Assembly (NCBI GenBank): GCA_021819535.1
Contig: JAKAQU010000004.1
Location: 1 to 23,129 of the forward strand
DNA from: Pseudomonadota bacterium
GTDB taxonomy: Bacteria; Pseudomonadota; Alphaproteobacteria; Acetobacterales; Acetobacteraceae
Reading direction: 5' to 3'
Length of the DNA: 23,129 nt
Part shown: positions 1 through 9,417 of the stretch, piece by piece
Layout: each line of letters starts with the position of its first letter
Position numbering within the stretch: position 1 is the stretch's first letter
Notes under the pieces: generated by a model
The model's database searches: none
Told to the model about the DNA's origin: nothing
What the model saw: only the letters and a program-made list of their open reading frames with translations
Translations under genes and position numbers: made by a program

Positions 1-119
1 TCAACCGGCTCAAGGATTGGCGTGGTATCGCAACTCGCTACGACAAAAAAGCCGCCAACTTCCTGGCCGGCCTCTGTCTCGCCTCCGCAGTCACCTACTG
101 GATGCAATGAGTCCACGCC
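1..119 (+). mobile_element. Right end of an IS5-family insertion sequence (truncated by window edge)
   Basis: The first ~110 bases encode the C-terminus of an IS5-type transposase, followed by GTCCACGCCC and then CTAG at 120-123. That tail resembles the terminal inverted repeat of the IS427 subgroup, whose members commonly insert at YTAR/CTAG-like targets. The exact IS end, its left end and the target duplication lie outside the window, so the right boundary is an inference. The CTAG includes the stop codon of the neighbouring TonB-like gene. Confidence 0.6.
3..110 (+). CDS. IS5-family transposase, C-terminal fragment (35 aa visible)
   Basis: Reading from base 3, the open frame gives NRLKDWRGIATRYDKKAANF and so on to a TGA at 108-110. 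The Arg-x-x-Ala-Thr-Arg-Tyr-Asp-Lys signature followed by a hydrophobic, alanine-rich tail is the hallmark C-terminus of IS5/IS427-type DDE transposases, just after the catalytic Glu region. Only the last 35 residues are inside the window; the start, and whether the element is intact, cannot be judged. It faces the TonB-like gene tail to tail, with only ten bases between the two stop codons. Confidence 0.75.
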   Translation, partial: NRLKDWRGIATRYDKKAANFLAGLCLASAVTYWMQ

Positions 120-1151
120 CTAGTTGTGATAGATGACGTAATGGATGGTGAGATCGATCGTCACCCGCTCCTCCTCGGTGCCGACCGGAAAGGGCGGCAG
201 ATCGGCGTCACGAAACAGCCCAACCGCGGCGTTGTCGAGGCGCTGGAAGCCGGATTGGCGCTCGATTTCGACCGATTCGACATGGCCGTCGCGATTGACG
301 ACGACGCGGACCTCGTTGATCCCCTGCTCGCCGCGCCGGGCGGCGTCTTCGGGGTAGTATTTGTGCTGCTCGATCCAGTCGGCGAGTTCGTTGCGCCAGT
401 CGGCGCCGAGTTCTTTCGCGGAAATCTTGGCAAACGGGGTGATCGAGGTCGGGCCGAGGGCAGCCGGGCCGAGCGCGAATTTGTTGAGGGACGGCAAGGT
501 GTTGGCGAAGAGCCGCATCGGCGCATAGGCGCTGCCCTTGCGCGCGGTTTGGGCCTGCGGCGCGCTCGCCCGTGGCGCGGCCTCAGGCGGGGTCGGCGTC
601 AGCGGCCGGGCATTCGGCGGCGGCATGACCATCGCCTGCTCGACCGGCTTTTGCGCCGAAGGGGTTGGGGTTTTCGGCGCCGCGGGCGGCGGGATCGCCT
701 CGGCGAGCGGGCTTTCCGCGAGAGCCGTTGCGGATGACGGAGGCGCGGCATTCGCCTGCTCCGGGGGGGGCTGTGATGCTTGGGCGGGGCTCGGCGGCTG
801 CGGTGCTGCCTCCTCTGGCGGCGCCGGTGGCACCGGCGGCACCGGCAAAGCCGGCGCGGCGGCGGCCTCGGGCGGCGGTGACGGCGCGAGCGCGTTTGGT
901 GCCGCCGCCGGGCGCGGCTCCGGATTAGCCTCACGCGTCGGGTTGGGCAGTCGCGGCCCCTGGGTGCTGCCCGACTCGAACACCATCGCCACCCCAGGCG
1001 GCGGCAGCGGCTCGGTGGTGGTGCGGTGATAGACCCCGAGCGTGAGCAGCGCCAAAATGGTGAGATGCGCCGCCCCCGACCAGACCAGCGGCGGCGTGAG
1101 GCGGGTCTTTTTGCGGCTTTGCCGGCGCGCGGGCAAATCGAGCCCGGCCAT
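120..1151 (-). CDS. TonB-like energy transducer / TonB C-terminal domain protein
   Basis: A 343-residue protein with classic TonB layout. It has a short basic cytoplasmic N-terminus, one membrane segment at about residues 21-40, and a long proline/alanine-rich periplasmic spacer (about 48-210). The C-terminal domain (about 255-343) contains WRNELADWIEQHKYYPEDA, GINEVRVVVNRDGHVESVEI and a terminal LPPFP region typical of TonB_C. TonB transfers proton-motive force from ExbB/ExbD to outer-membrane receptors; no exbBD genes are nearby. I chose the ATG at 1151 because GGGAGG lies 8 bases upstream. A TTG at 1235 or ATG at 1226 would add 25-28 residues without a better ribosome site. The stop codon TAG is part of the CTAG that adjoins the IS end, so the last residues may have been set by the insertion. 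Confidence 0.85.
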   Translation of the reverse strand: MAGLDLPARRQSRKKTRLTPPLVWSGAAHLTILALLTLGVYHRTTTEPLPPPGVAMVFESGSTQGPRLPNPTREANPEPRPAAAPNALAPSPPPEAAAAPALPVPPVPPAPPEEAAPQPPSPAQASQPPPEQANAAPPSSATALAESPLAEAIPPPAAPKTPTPSAQKPVEQAMVMPPPNARPLTPTPPEAAPRASAPQAQTARKGSAYAPMRLFANTLPSLNKFALGPAALGPTSITPFAKISAKELGADWRNELADWIEQHKYYPEDAARRGEQGINEVRVVVNRDGHVESVEIERQSGFQRLDNAAVGLFRDADLPPFPVGTEEERVTIDLTIHYVIYHN

Positions 1152-1298
1152 CGTGCTCGCCTCCCAGACACGGGAGCGCCACGGCATGCGCGAGGCGACG
1201 GGAAAGGCGCGAAATTCACGCGGCATGACGAGCAACCGGGCACAAAACCAATGGGCGCGTGCGCCAAGCGCCGCCCGCGACCCGTCTTTTCACCTTCC

Positions 1299-1327
1299 GA
1301 TATAAGCGATCATGAGCAAAAAGCGAA
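1299..1327 (-). promoter_or_regulatory. Possible sigma-70-type promoter for the TonB-like gene
   Basis: On the minus strand TTCGCT (1327-1322) and TATATC (1304-1299) are separated by 17 bases, in the 184-base gap upstream of the TonB-like gene. Match to consensus is only 3/6 and 4/6, so this is a weak call by eye. Confidence 0.25.
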
Positions 1328-1335
1328 CTCGCCGA

Positions 1336-2031
1336 TCAGTGAATTTCTCCCGCGCGGCGCAGCGCCTCACGCAGCGTCGCGGGGGAAAAATCAGCCTCGC
1401 GGCAGACATCGAGAATAACCTTCTCGCGCCGGGAGACGAGGTCGATCGCGGCCGGGAGCTTCGTCACCGCCGCAGCCGGGATCACCACCGCGCCATGGCG
1501 GTCGGCGTGAATAACGTCGTCATGCCCGGCCTGCATGCCGAAAATATTCACCGGGCCGCCGAAATCGACGATATGGACATGGGCGTGGCTCGGCCCGATG
1601 CGCCCACCGATGATCTGAAACCCCGGCGCCAGGGCATCGAGATCGCGGAACGAGCCGCTGGTGACGCAGCCCGCGACGCCGAGCGCCTTGTGGATGGTCG
1701 AATTGACCTCGCCCCAGAAGGCGCCATAGCCCGGCCGGTCGTCGAGATCCTGCAACAAAGCGATGGTCGGCAAATCCCCGGCGGCGACATAGTCGTACCA
1801 CGCCGCGCGCTCGGCAACCTTCCCACGGGGTGGTTCTTTCGCGCGGAGCGTGCCAGTGCGGGCAAGCCCGACGATCGGCGGCAGTTTTTCATCCGCAACC
1901 GCCATCGGCTCGACCGTGAACCCGATCGCCCGGCGCTCCGGCACGATCAGTTCGAGCCCGTTGCAGATCGTCGGCGTGTCCCATTGCACGAGTTTTTCGA
2001 GATCGGCGCGGGTGAAGGGAAAATCGGCCAT
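1336..2031 (-). CDS. RraA-family protein (HMG/CHA aldolase-like)
   Basis: A 231-residue protein of the RraA/demethylmenaquinone-methyltransferase-like superfamily. Supporting features are the start TPTICNGLELI, the central TSGSFRDLDALA (equivalent to the family's G-G-x-R-D loop, whose Arg-Asp bind pyruvate and metal in the aldolases), and HADRHGAVVIPAA, matching the G-D-x-x-G-V-V-V-I-P motif near the C-terminus. Members include 4-hydroxy-4-methyl-2-oxoglutarate/oxaloacetate aldolases as well as RNase E inhibitors; the sequence cannot say which. GAGGAA sits about 8 bases before the ATG. The gene lies downstream of coxM on the same strand, separated by about 150 bases full of GC hairpins, so co-transcription with the cox operon is uncertain. 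A substrate linked to the cox genes is only a guess. Confidence 0.8.
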   Translation of the reverse strand: MADFPFTRADLEKLVQWDTPTICNGLELIVPERRAIGFTVEPMAVADEKLPPIVGLARTGTLRAKEPPRGKVAERAAWYDYVAAGDLPTIALLQDLDDRPGYGAFWGEVNSTIHKALGVAGCVTSGSFRDLDALAPGFQIIGGRIGPSHAHVHIVDFGGPVNIFGMQAGHDDVIHADRHGAVVIPAAAVTKLPAAIDLVSRREKVILDVCREADFSPATLREALRRAGEIH

Positions 2032-2063
2032 CTAGGGTTCCTCAGGCATGAAAAAATGAAAAT

Positions 2064-2171
2064 CCAGGGCGCCGCCCTGGACCCTCCGGGGGCAGTGCCC
2101 CCGGACCCACATTCCATTTAGCAGGGTGCAGGGACATTGTCCCTGCCGGGGTCGAGGGGCAGCGCCCCTCG
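2064..2171. repeat. Cluster of four GC-rich palindromes (intergenic repeat element)
   Basis: Four near-contiguous perfect hairpins fill the gap between coxM and the RraA-family gene. They are CCAGGGC/GCCCTGG (2064-2080, loop GCC), TCCGGGGGCA/TGCCCCCGGA (2085-2105), GCAGGGAC/GTCCCTGC (2128-2146, loop ATT) and CGAGGGGC/GCCCCTCG (2153-2171, loop AGC). A related cluster is at 7878-7960. They may act as a transcription barrier or mRNA stabiliser downstream of coxM; no U-run follows, so simple intrinsic termination is not certain. Confidence 0.8.
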
Positions 2172-2181
2172 CCTTACTTTC

Positions 2182-2979
2182 CTACCCCGCTGCGGCCACG
2201 GCACGCTTGGCCATCACGGTGATCAAATGGGCGCGATAGGCGGCGCTGCCATGGATATCGCTGTTCAGCCCCTCGGGCGAGACTTTGATTGCAGCGATGG
2301 CGTCCGGCGCGAAGGATTTGGCCAGCGCCGCCTCCATGTCGGCGACGCGGAAGACGCCGTTCTGTCCCGCGCCCGTCACCGCGACCCGCACGCCGGCCGG
2401 CCCCTTGGCGACGAACACGCCGACCATGGCATAGCGCGAGGCCGGCTGGCGGAATTTTTCATAGGCCGATTTCTCGACCGGCAGCGGAAACTCGACCTCG
2501 GTGATGATCTCGTCGGGTTCCAGCGCGGTCGTGAACATGCCCTGGAAGAAATCATCGGCCTTGATCGCGCGCTTGTTGGTTTTGATCGTGGCGCCAAGCG
2601 CCAGAACCGCGGCCGGATAGCAAGCGGAAGGGTCGTTATTGGCGAGCGAGCCGCCGATGGTGCCACGATGGCGAACCTGGTTGTCGCCGATCCAGGAGGC
2701 GAGTTGCGCGAGACCCGGGATCGCCTTTTTCACCTCCGCCGAGCGGGCGACGGTCGCATGCGTCGTCATCGCGCCGATGCTGAGGGCATTCGCGCTTTGT
2801 TTGATGCCGCTCAAGCCGAGCCCGGCGAGATCGACGACGAGAGAGGGCTTGTTGAGCCGCTGCTTGAGCACGGGCAGGAAGGTCTGGCCGCCAGCGACCG
2901 CCTTGGCCTCCGGGTCGCCGGCGAGGAGCTTGACCGCATCCGCGACGCTGGCCGGTTTCTGATAGGCGAAATCATACAT
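2182..2979 (-). CDS. coxM: CO dehydrogenase-like FAD-binding medium subunit
   Basis: A 265-residue FAD-binding subunit of the molybdenum hydroxylase (xanthine oxidase) family. The two flavin-binding signatures are present: AGGQT at residues 29-33 and TIGGS at 107-111, followed by LANNDPSACYPA. The C-terminal CO_deh_flav_C domain ends at about residue 265. In the complex it passes electrons from the 2Fe-2S small subunit to a quinone or other acceptor on the cytoplasmic membrane face. The ATG at 2979 is 11 bases after the coxL stop, with GGAGCAG between them as ribosome site; the reading frame is open farther upstream, but that part is antisense-like read-through inside coxL. Third gene of the S-L-M order. 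Confidence 0.9.
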   Translation of the reverse strand: MYDFAYQKPASVADAVKLLAGDPEAKAVAGGQTFLPVLKQRLNKPSLVVDLAGLGLSGIKQSANALSIGAMTTHATVARSAEVKKAIPGLAQLASWIGDNQVRHRGTIGGSLANNDPSACYPAAVLALGATIKTNKRAIKADDFFQGMFTTALEPDEIITEVEFPLPVEKSAYEKFRQPASRYAMVGVFVAKGPAGVRVAVTGAGQNGVFRVADMEAALAKSFAPDAIAAIKVSPEGLNSDIHGSAAYRAHLITVMAKRAVAAAG

Positions 2980-2990
2980 GTTTTCTGCTC

Positions 2991-5369
<2,379 letters not shown>

Positions 5370-5458
5370 CAAACCCTCCCTCGCGTCAGCGCCGCAACTT
5401 TTTGCTGTTATCGCTGCGGCGGAATGATGAAAGCCGATCCTCTCCGCAAGCTCAGGCG

Positions 5459-5944
<486 letters not shown>

Positions 5945-6099
5945 CGTGTTTCCCCTTGCGAATGCGATGAGGCCCGGCTCGCGGGCTATCTTGGCCGCGA
6001 GTTTGGCGGCGCGCCCTTGTGGGGTCAAGGGAAACGAGAGGCGGGTTCGCGACAAAGGCGGCGATCAACCCTCTGGCGATCCTCGTTATTTCTTGTCAT

Positions 6100-6597
6100 T
6101 CATAGCGCTTCGGCGCGCAGCTCGGCGACCCGGCCGCCGGTCAGGCGCGCGAGTGCCGCGGCACTGGTCCGAAACACCTGATCCGGCGCCCCCGCCGCCG
6201 CCCAGAGCGGGTCGAGCGCCATCAAATCGGCATCGATCACCGTCTCAGGTCGCACGAGATGGCCGAGCGGGGCGACACCGCCGATCGCGAACCCGGTCGC
6301 CGCGCGCACGAAAGCGGCATCGGCGCGGCCGATCTCGTGGCCGGGAAAAAGGGCGGCGAGCCGCGCCGGATCGACCCGGTTGGCGCCCGAGACGAGCACC
6401 AGAAGCGGCTTCTCGCCGAGACGAAAAATCAGCGATTTGACGATTTGCGCGACCGAACAGCCAACCGCCGCTGCGGCTTCGGCGGCAGTGCGGGCGCCGG
6501 CGGGGGCGGGCATGATGGTGTCGGGGTGAGATGCGGCAAGCAAGGCCGCGCGCACCCGCGCAACCGACCCCACCGTCTCGGCCGCCTTATCCGCCAT
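6100..6597 (-). CDS. YbaK/ProX-type aminoacyl-tRNA deacylase domain protein
   Basis: About 165 residues forming a single YbaK/EbsC (tRNA_edit) domain, expected to hydrolyse mischarged aminoacyl-tRNA in trans (for example Cys- or Ala-tRNA-Pro). Recognisable elements are the opening helix VARVRAALLAASHPDTI, the VAQIVKSLIF segment with the catalytically important Lys, VSGANRVDPARLA, and GFAIGGVAPLGH with the G-x-x-P-x-G/H loop. I chose the ATG at 6597. The frame is open to an ATG at 6648, but that would overlap the divergent hemW start, and the added segment is only alanine-rich. An ATG at 6612 is also possible. It is on the same strand as coxS, about 155 bases upstream, with no obvious functional link. 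Confidence 0.82.
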   Translation of the reverse strand: MADKAAETVGSVARVRAALLAASHPDTIMPAPAGARTAAEAAAAVGCSVAQIVKSLIFRLGEKPLLVLVSGANRVDPARLAALFPGHEIGRADAAFVRAATGFAIGGVAPLGHLVRPETVIDADLMALDPLWAAAGAPDQVFRTSAAALARLTGGRVAELRAEAL

Positions 6598-6646
6598 CGC
6601 TTCCGCCCCCATTGCCTTTGCCGCCGCCGCGGCCGATATCGCCGCC

Positions 6647-7792
6647 ATGCTCGCGCTCTATATTCACTGGCCGTTCTGCCGCGCCAAGTGCCCCTATTGC
6701 GATTTCAACAGCCATGTGCGCGATGAGGTTGCGGCCGGCCGCTTCGTGGCCGCCCTCCGCACCGAACTCGCGCATGAAGCGGCGCGGCTCGGCGACCGGG
6801 GCCTCGCCTCCATCTTCTTCGGCGGCGGCACGCCGAGCCTGATGGAACCCGCTGGCGTTGCGGCGCTGATCGACGATGCGAGACGGTTTTTTGCGCCGGC
6901 GCCCGATCTCGAAATCACTCTCGAGGCCAACCCGACCAGTGTCGAGGCCGGAAAACTCGCGGCCTTTCGCGAAGCCGGCGTCAATCGCCTCTCGCTCGGG
7001 GTGCAAAGCCTCGACCCGGCGGCGCTGGCCTGGCTCGGGCGCCGCCATTCGGCCGAGGAGGCGATCGCGGCACTTCGCCTCGGGCGCGAGATTTTTCCGA
7101 GGGTGTCTTTCGATCTCATCTATGCCCGCCCCGGCCAGAGCCTTGACGCCTGGCGCCGCGAACTCCGGCAGGCGCTGGCCCTGGCCGCCGATCACCTCTC
7201 GCTCTATCAGCTTACCATCGAGCCCGGCACCGCCTTCGAGACCGCTCATCGCCGTGGCGAGATCGCGCTCCCAGAGCCCGAGTTCGCGGCCCGGCTCTAT
7301 GCCGCGACCGGCGAGGAAGCGGCGCGGTTCGGCTTGTCGGCCTATGAAATCTCGAACTACGCGAGGCCTGGCGCCGAGAGCCGCCACAACCTCGCCTATT
7401 GGCGCTATGAGGATTATGCGGGCATCGGCCCCGGGGCGCATGGCCGGCTCTCGCTCGCCGGCGCGCGGATCGCGACGCGGCGCCATCGCGTCCCCGAAAT
7501 CTGGGCCGAGCATGTCGAACGCGACGGCCATGGCAGCGCGGAAGAGAGTGAGCTTACCGCCCTCGAACAGGCGCGCGAGATGCTGCTGATGGGCTTGCGC
7601 CTCAGGGAAGGCATCGATCCCACCCGTTTCCGGCGCGTGACCGGCATCCCGCTCGCTGAGGCCCTCGATCCCGCGACCCTCGCGCGCGCGGAGACCGAGG
7701 GATATCTCGCCTGGGACGAGGATGGCACTCTACGCGCCCTGCCGGAGGGGCACCTCAGGCTCGATGCGCTGCTCGCGGCCCTGGTCCGCTGA
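6647..7792 (+). CDS. hemW: HemW-type radical SAM protein (heme chaperone, HemN-like)
   Basis: A 381-residue radical SAM protein. LALYIHWPFCRAKCPYCDFN carries the CxxxCxxC cluster ligands Cys11, Cys15 and Cys18. FFGGGTPSLM follows at about residue 56, then the ITLEANPTSVE and RLSLGVQSLDPAAL motifs, YQLTIEPGTAF, and a C-terminal HemN_C-like region. The start directly at the conserved LALYIHWPFC block fits HemW, which lacks the N-terminal extension of the true coproporphyrinogen dehydrogenase HemN; HemW binds and delivers heme. No clear Shine-Dalgarno precedes the ATG, and no alternative in-frame start was seen just upstream. The 49 bases to the divergent deacylase gene must hold at least part of both leader regions. 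Confidence 0.88.
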   Translation: MLALYIHWPFCRAKCPYCDFNSHVRDEVAAGRFVAALRTELAHEAARLGDRGLASIFFGGGTPSLMEPAGVAALIDDARRFFAPAPDLEITLEANPTSVEAGKLAAFREAGVNRLSLGVQSLDPAALAWLGRRHSAEEAIAALRLGREIFPRVSFDLIYARPGQSLDAWRRELRQALALAADHLSLYQLTIEPGTAFETAHRRGEIALPEPEFAARLYAATGEEAARFGLSAYEISNYARPGAESRHNLAYWRYEDYAGIGPGAHGRLSLAGARIATRRHRVPEIWAEHVERDGHGSAEESELTALEQAREMLLMGLRLREGIDPTRFRRVTGIPLAEALDPATLARAETEGYLAWDEDGTLRALPEGHLRLDALLAALVR

Positions 7793-7877
7793 CGTGTTTG
7801 TCGGAGGGATTGTGGGGAGAACTATCGCCTTAAAGTCAGGCCAGCGCGTTGTGCCCCCTGCTTCCCATTGGGATCCC

Positions 7878-7960
7878 CTGCGGGCAGCGCCCCCAGACCC
7901 GCATTTCGAAAAGGTTTCCAAAGGCATTGCCTTTGGTGGGGTGCAGGGGCAAAGCCCCTG
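7878..7960. repeat. Second cluster of GC-rich palindromes after hemW
   Basis: Three hairpins lie in the 242-base gap between hemW and the next gene, which converges on it. They are CTGCGGGC/GCCCCCAG (7878-7896, one mismatch, loop AGC), CCAAAGGC/GCCTTTGG (7918-7936, loop ATT) and CAGGGGC/GCCCCTG (7944-7960, loop AAA). Order, spacing and three-base loops resemble the 2064-2171 cluster in opposite orientation. The rest of the gap (7793-7877 and 7961-8034) shows nothing recognisable. It may serve as a bidirectional terminator. Confidence 0.75.
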
Positions 7961-8034
7961 GTCTTACGACTGATAACACGCCTTCGTCTTTTGACACGCC
8001 CTCAGAGCATGATCCGTGTCTGCCGCCCGGGGCG

Positions 8035-8406
8035 TCACCCTTTCGCGGTGTCGGCCGCGGGAGCCGGGTTGGCGCCGGTGGAGGCCGCGGTCGGCGGCGA
8101 AGCCTGTCCCGCCTGGGCCTGGCGGTAGGCTTCGAGCTGATGCTGAGACGGGATCGAATTTTCGACCGCGCCGCTACTGCTCAGAAACTCGATGACGGTT
8201 ATCCCGAGGGCTGGATCGATCGTCAGCTGCGGATTGAGGAAGGGGGTCTGTGCTCCCGCCCCCGGAGCAGGGGTCGAGGCAGGGTTCGAGGCGGGGCTCG
8301 ATGCGGGGGCGGCAGAGGCGGGGGCAGCAGGGGCTTGATAGGCAACCGAGCGGGAGGTTGGCACACTCGGCAATCCCGCCGTGTTGACGGAAACTTCGCC
8401 GGACAT
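8035..8406 (-). CDS. Small hypothetical protein with FlaG-like C-terminal motif
   Basis: A 123-residue protein with a low-complexity Ala/Pro/Ser-rich N-terminal half and a conserved-looking block LTIDPALGITVIEFLSSSGA, continuing into VENSIPSQHQLEAYRQAQ at about residues 61-98. The order 'D-x-x-x-G-hydrophobic strand-x-x-x-G-x-V-x-x-x-IPS' recalls the FlaG family, which is linked to flagellar filament length or capping; this is pattern recognition, not a proven match. No signal peptide or membrane segment is seen. No flagellar gene is adjacent within the window, although a glycosyltransferase gene lies just upstream on the same strand. No good ribosome site precedes the ATG. Confidence 0.55.
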   Translation of the reverse strand: MSGEVSVNTAGLPSVPTSRSVAYQAPAAPASAAPASSPASNPASTPAPGAGAQTPFLNPQLTIDPALGITVIEFLSSSGAVENSIPSQHQLEAYRQAQAGQASPPTAASTGANPAPAADTAKG

Positions 8407-8415
8407 GATGACACC

Positions 8416-8453
8416 ATAGCTGTTTATAGCTGTTTTGCCCCACGGTGTGGGGC
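8416..8453 (-). promoter_or_regulatory. Tandem 10-bp repeat and perfect hairpin in the leader of the FlaG-like gene
   Basis: ATAGCTGTTT occurs twice in direct tandem (8416-8425 and 8426-8435). It is followed at once by GCCCCAC/GTGGGGC (8437-8453, loop GGT). Both are 10-47 bases upstream of the ATG at 8406. This could be an operator, or a hairpin in the 5' leader; its function is unknown. Confidence 0.4.
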
Positions 8454-8566
8454 GTGTCTAAATTTATCCTAGTATTTGCTAAAAAACCATTAACGGGCGC
8501 GGATCATTTCTTTCCGCCCCGGCGTGGCGCACGGGGGCGGGCAGAAATCCGAGATGGGGGCGAATG

Positions 8567-9325
8567 TCAAGCGGCGTGGCGGAGTGCCGGGTTGCCCTTG
8601 AAATCATGCGCGCCGACATGCGCGAGCCGCGTTTGTGTGTCGAGCCAGATACTGCCGCCGAGCTGGCGCCAGCGCCGGCAGAACGTGTAATCCTCGCTGA
8701 GATAAGCGTTGCTTTCGGGGTCGATCATGCCATCGAAGAGCGCGTGGTTGAATTCGGTCGCGGCCAGGCCGGTGCTGAAGATATGGGCGCCGCCATAGCG
8801 GGTTTCGGGATAGGCCGCGATCATGCGCTCGATGACGTGGCGCTGGATCAGCATGAAGCCGGTGCCGGCATACTCCGCGGTGACGAAATCGCCCTCGCGG
8901 GTCAGCGCCGCACCCCGGCACGGCTCGCCGACATAGAACATGGCCGCGGTTTCCGCCGCTTCGCCATTGGCGAGCCGCGCCTCCGCCGCGTGGTCCCAGT
9001 GCAGCGCCTTGATCGGATACATCCCGGCCGCAACATCTTTCCCCGCGCGGAGGAGACGCGAGACGCTCTCCGGCGAGAAGACGATATCGGCATCGATGAA
9101 GAGCAGGTGTGTCGCCGAAGCCTGGCGCAGGAAATGGCCGACCAGAGTGTTGCGGCTGCGGCTGATCATCGCGTCGTGGCCGAGCAGTGCCAAAGAGAGA
9201 TCGAACCCGGCGAGAGGCGCCTGCTGCATCAGGGCGACCACCGATTCCATGTAGCCTTGCGTGACGAGCCCCCCGAAACAGGGGGTGGCGAGAAAGAGAT
9301 GGGTCGGCTTATTCATGTTATCCAT
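8567..9325 (-). CDS. GT-A fold glycosyltransferase-like protein
   Basis: A 252-residue protein with a nucleotide-diphospho-sugar transferase look. It opens with a strand and loop, THLFLATPCFGGLVTQGYM, then ISRSRNTLVGHFL at 54-66. Next comes LLFIDADIVF with an Asp78-Ala-Asp80 motif of DXD type, which binds the metal and sugar nucleotide. Late acidic and Trp-containing blocks (YLSEDYTFCRRWRQLGGSIW) resemble the acceptor-side ED motif of GT2-like enzymes. No membrane segment is seen, so it is probably cytosolic. The ATG at 9325 has GGAAG upstream; the frame is open to 9685, but that section overlaps the next gene and is not family-like. The acceptor is unknown; proximity to the FlaG-like gene makes flagellin or surface glycan modification a guess only. 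Confidence 0.7.
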   Translation of the reverse strand: MDNMNKPTHLFLATPCFGGLVTQGYMESVVALMQQAPLAGFDLSLALLGHDAMISRSRNTLVGHFLRQASATHLLFIDADIVFSPESVSRLLRAGKDVAAGMYPIKALHWDHAAEARLANGEAAETAAMFYVGEPCRGAALTREGDFVTAEYAGTGFMLIQRHVIERMIAAYPETRYGGAHIFSTGLAATEFNHALFDGMIDPESNAYLSEDYTFCRRWRQLGGSIWLDTQTRLAHVGAHDFKGNPALRHAA

Positions 9326-9417
9326 GCGTTTTGCATCTTCCACATCGGGTGGGATGGGAAGACTTAGCGGAAAGAGATGAAGAAATTCTTTGCGCGGCGC
9401 GCCCGGAACCCGGCCGG

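Noticed and set aside
6023..6028. TTGACC as a -35 box for coxS
   Set aside because: With 17-base spacing the -10 would be CAAACT, only three matches, so it is too weak to list.
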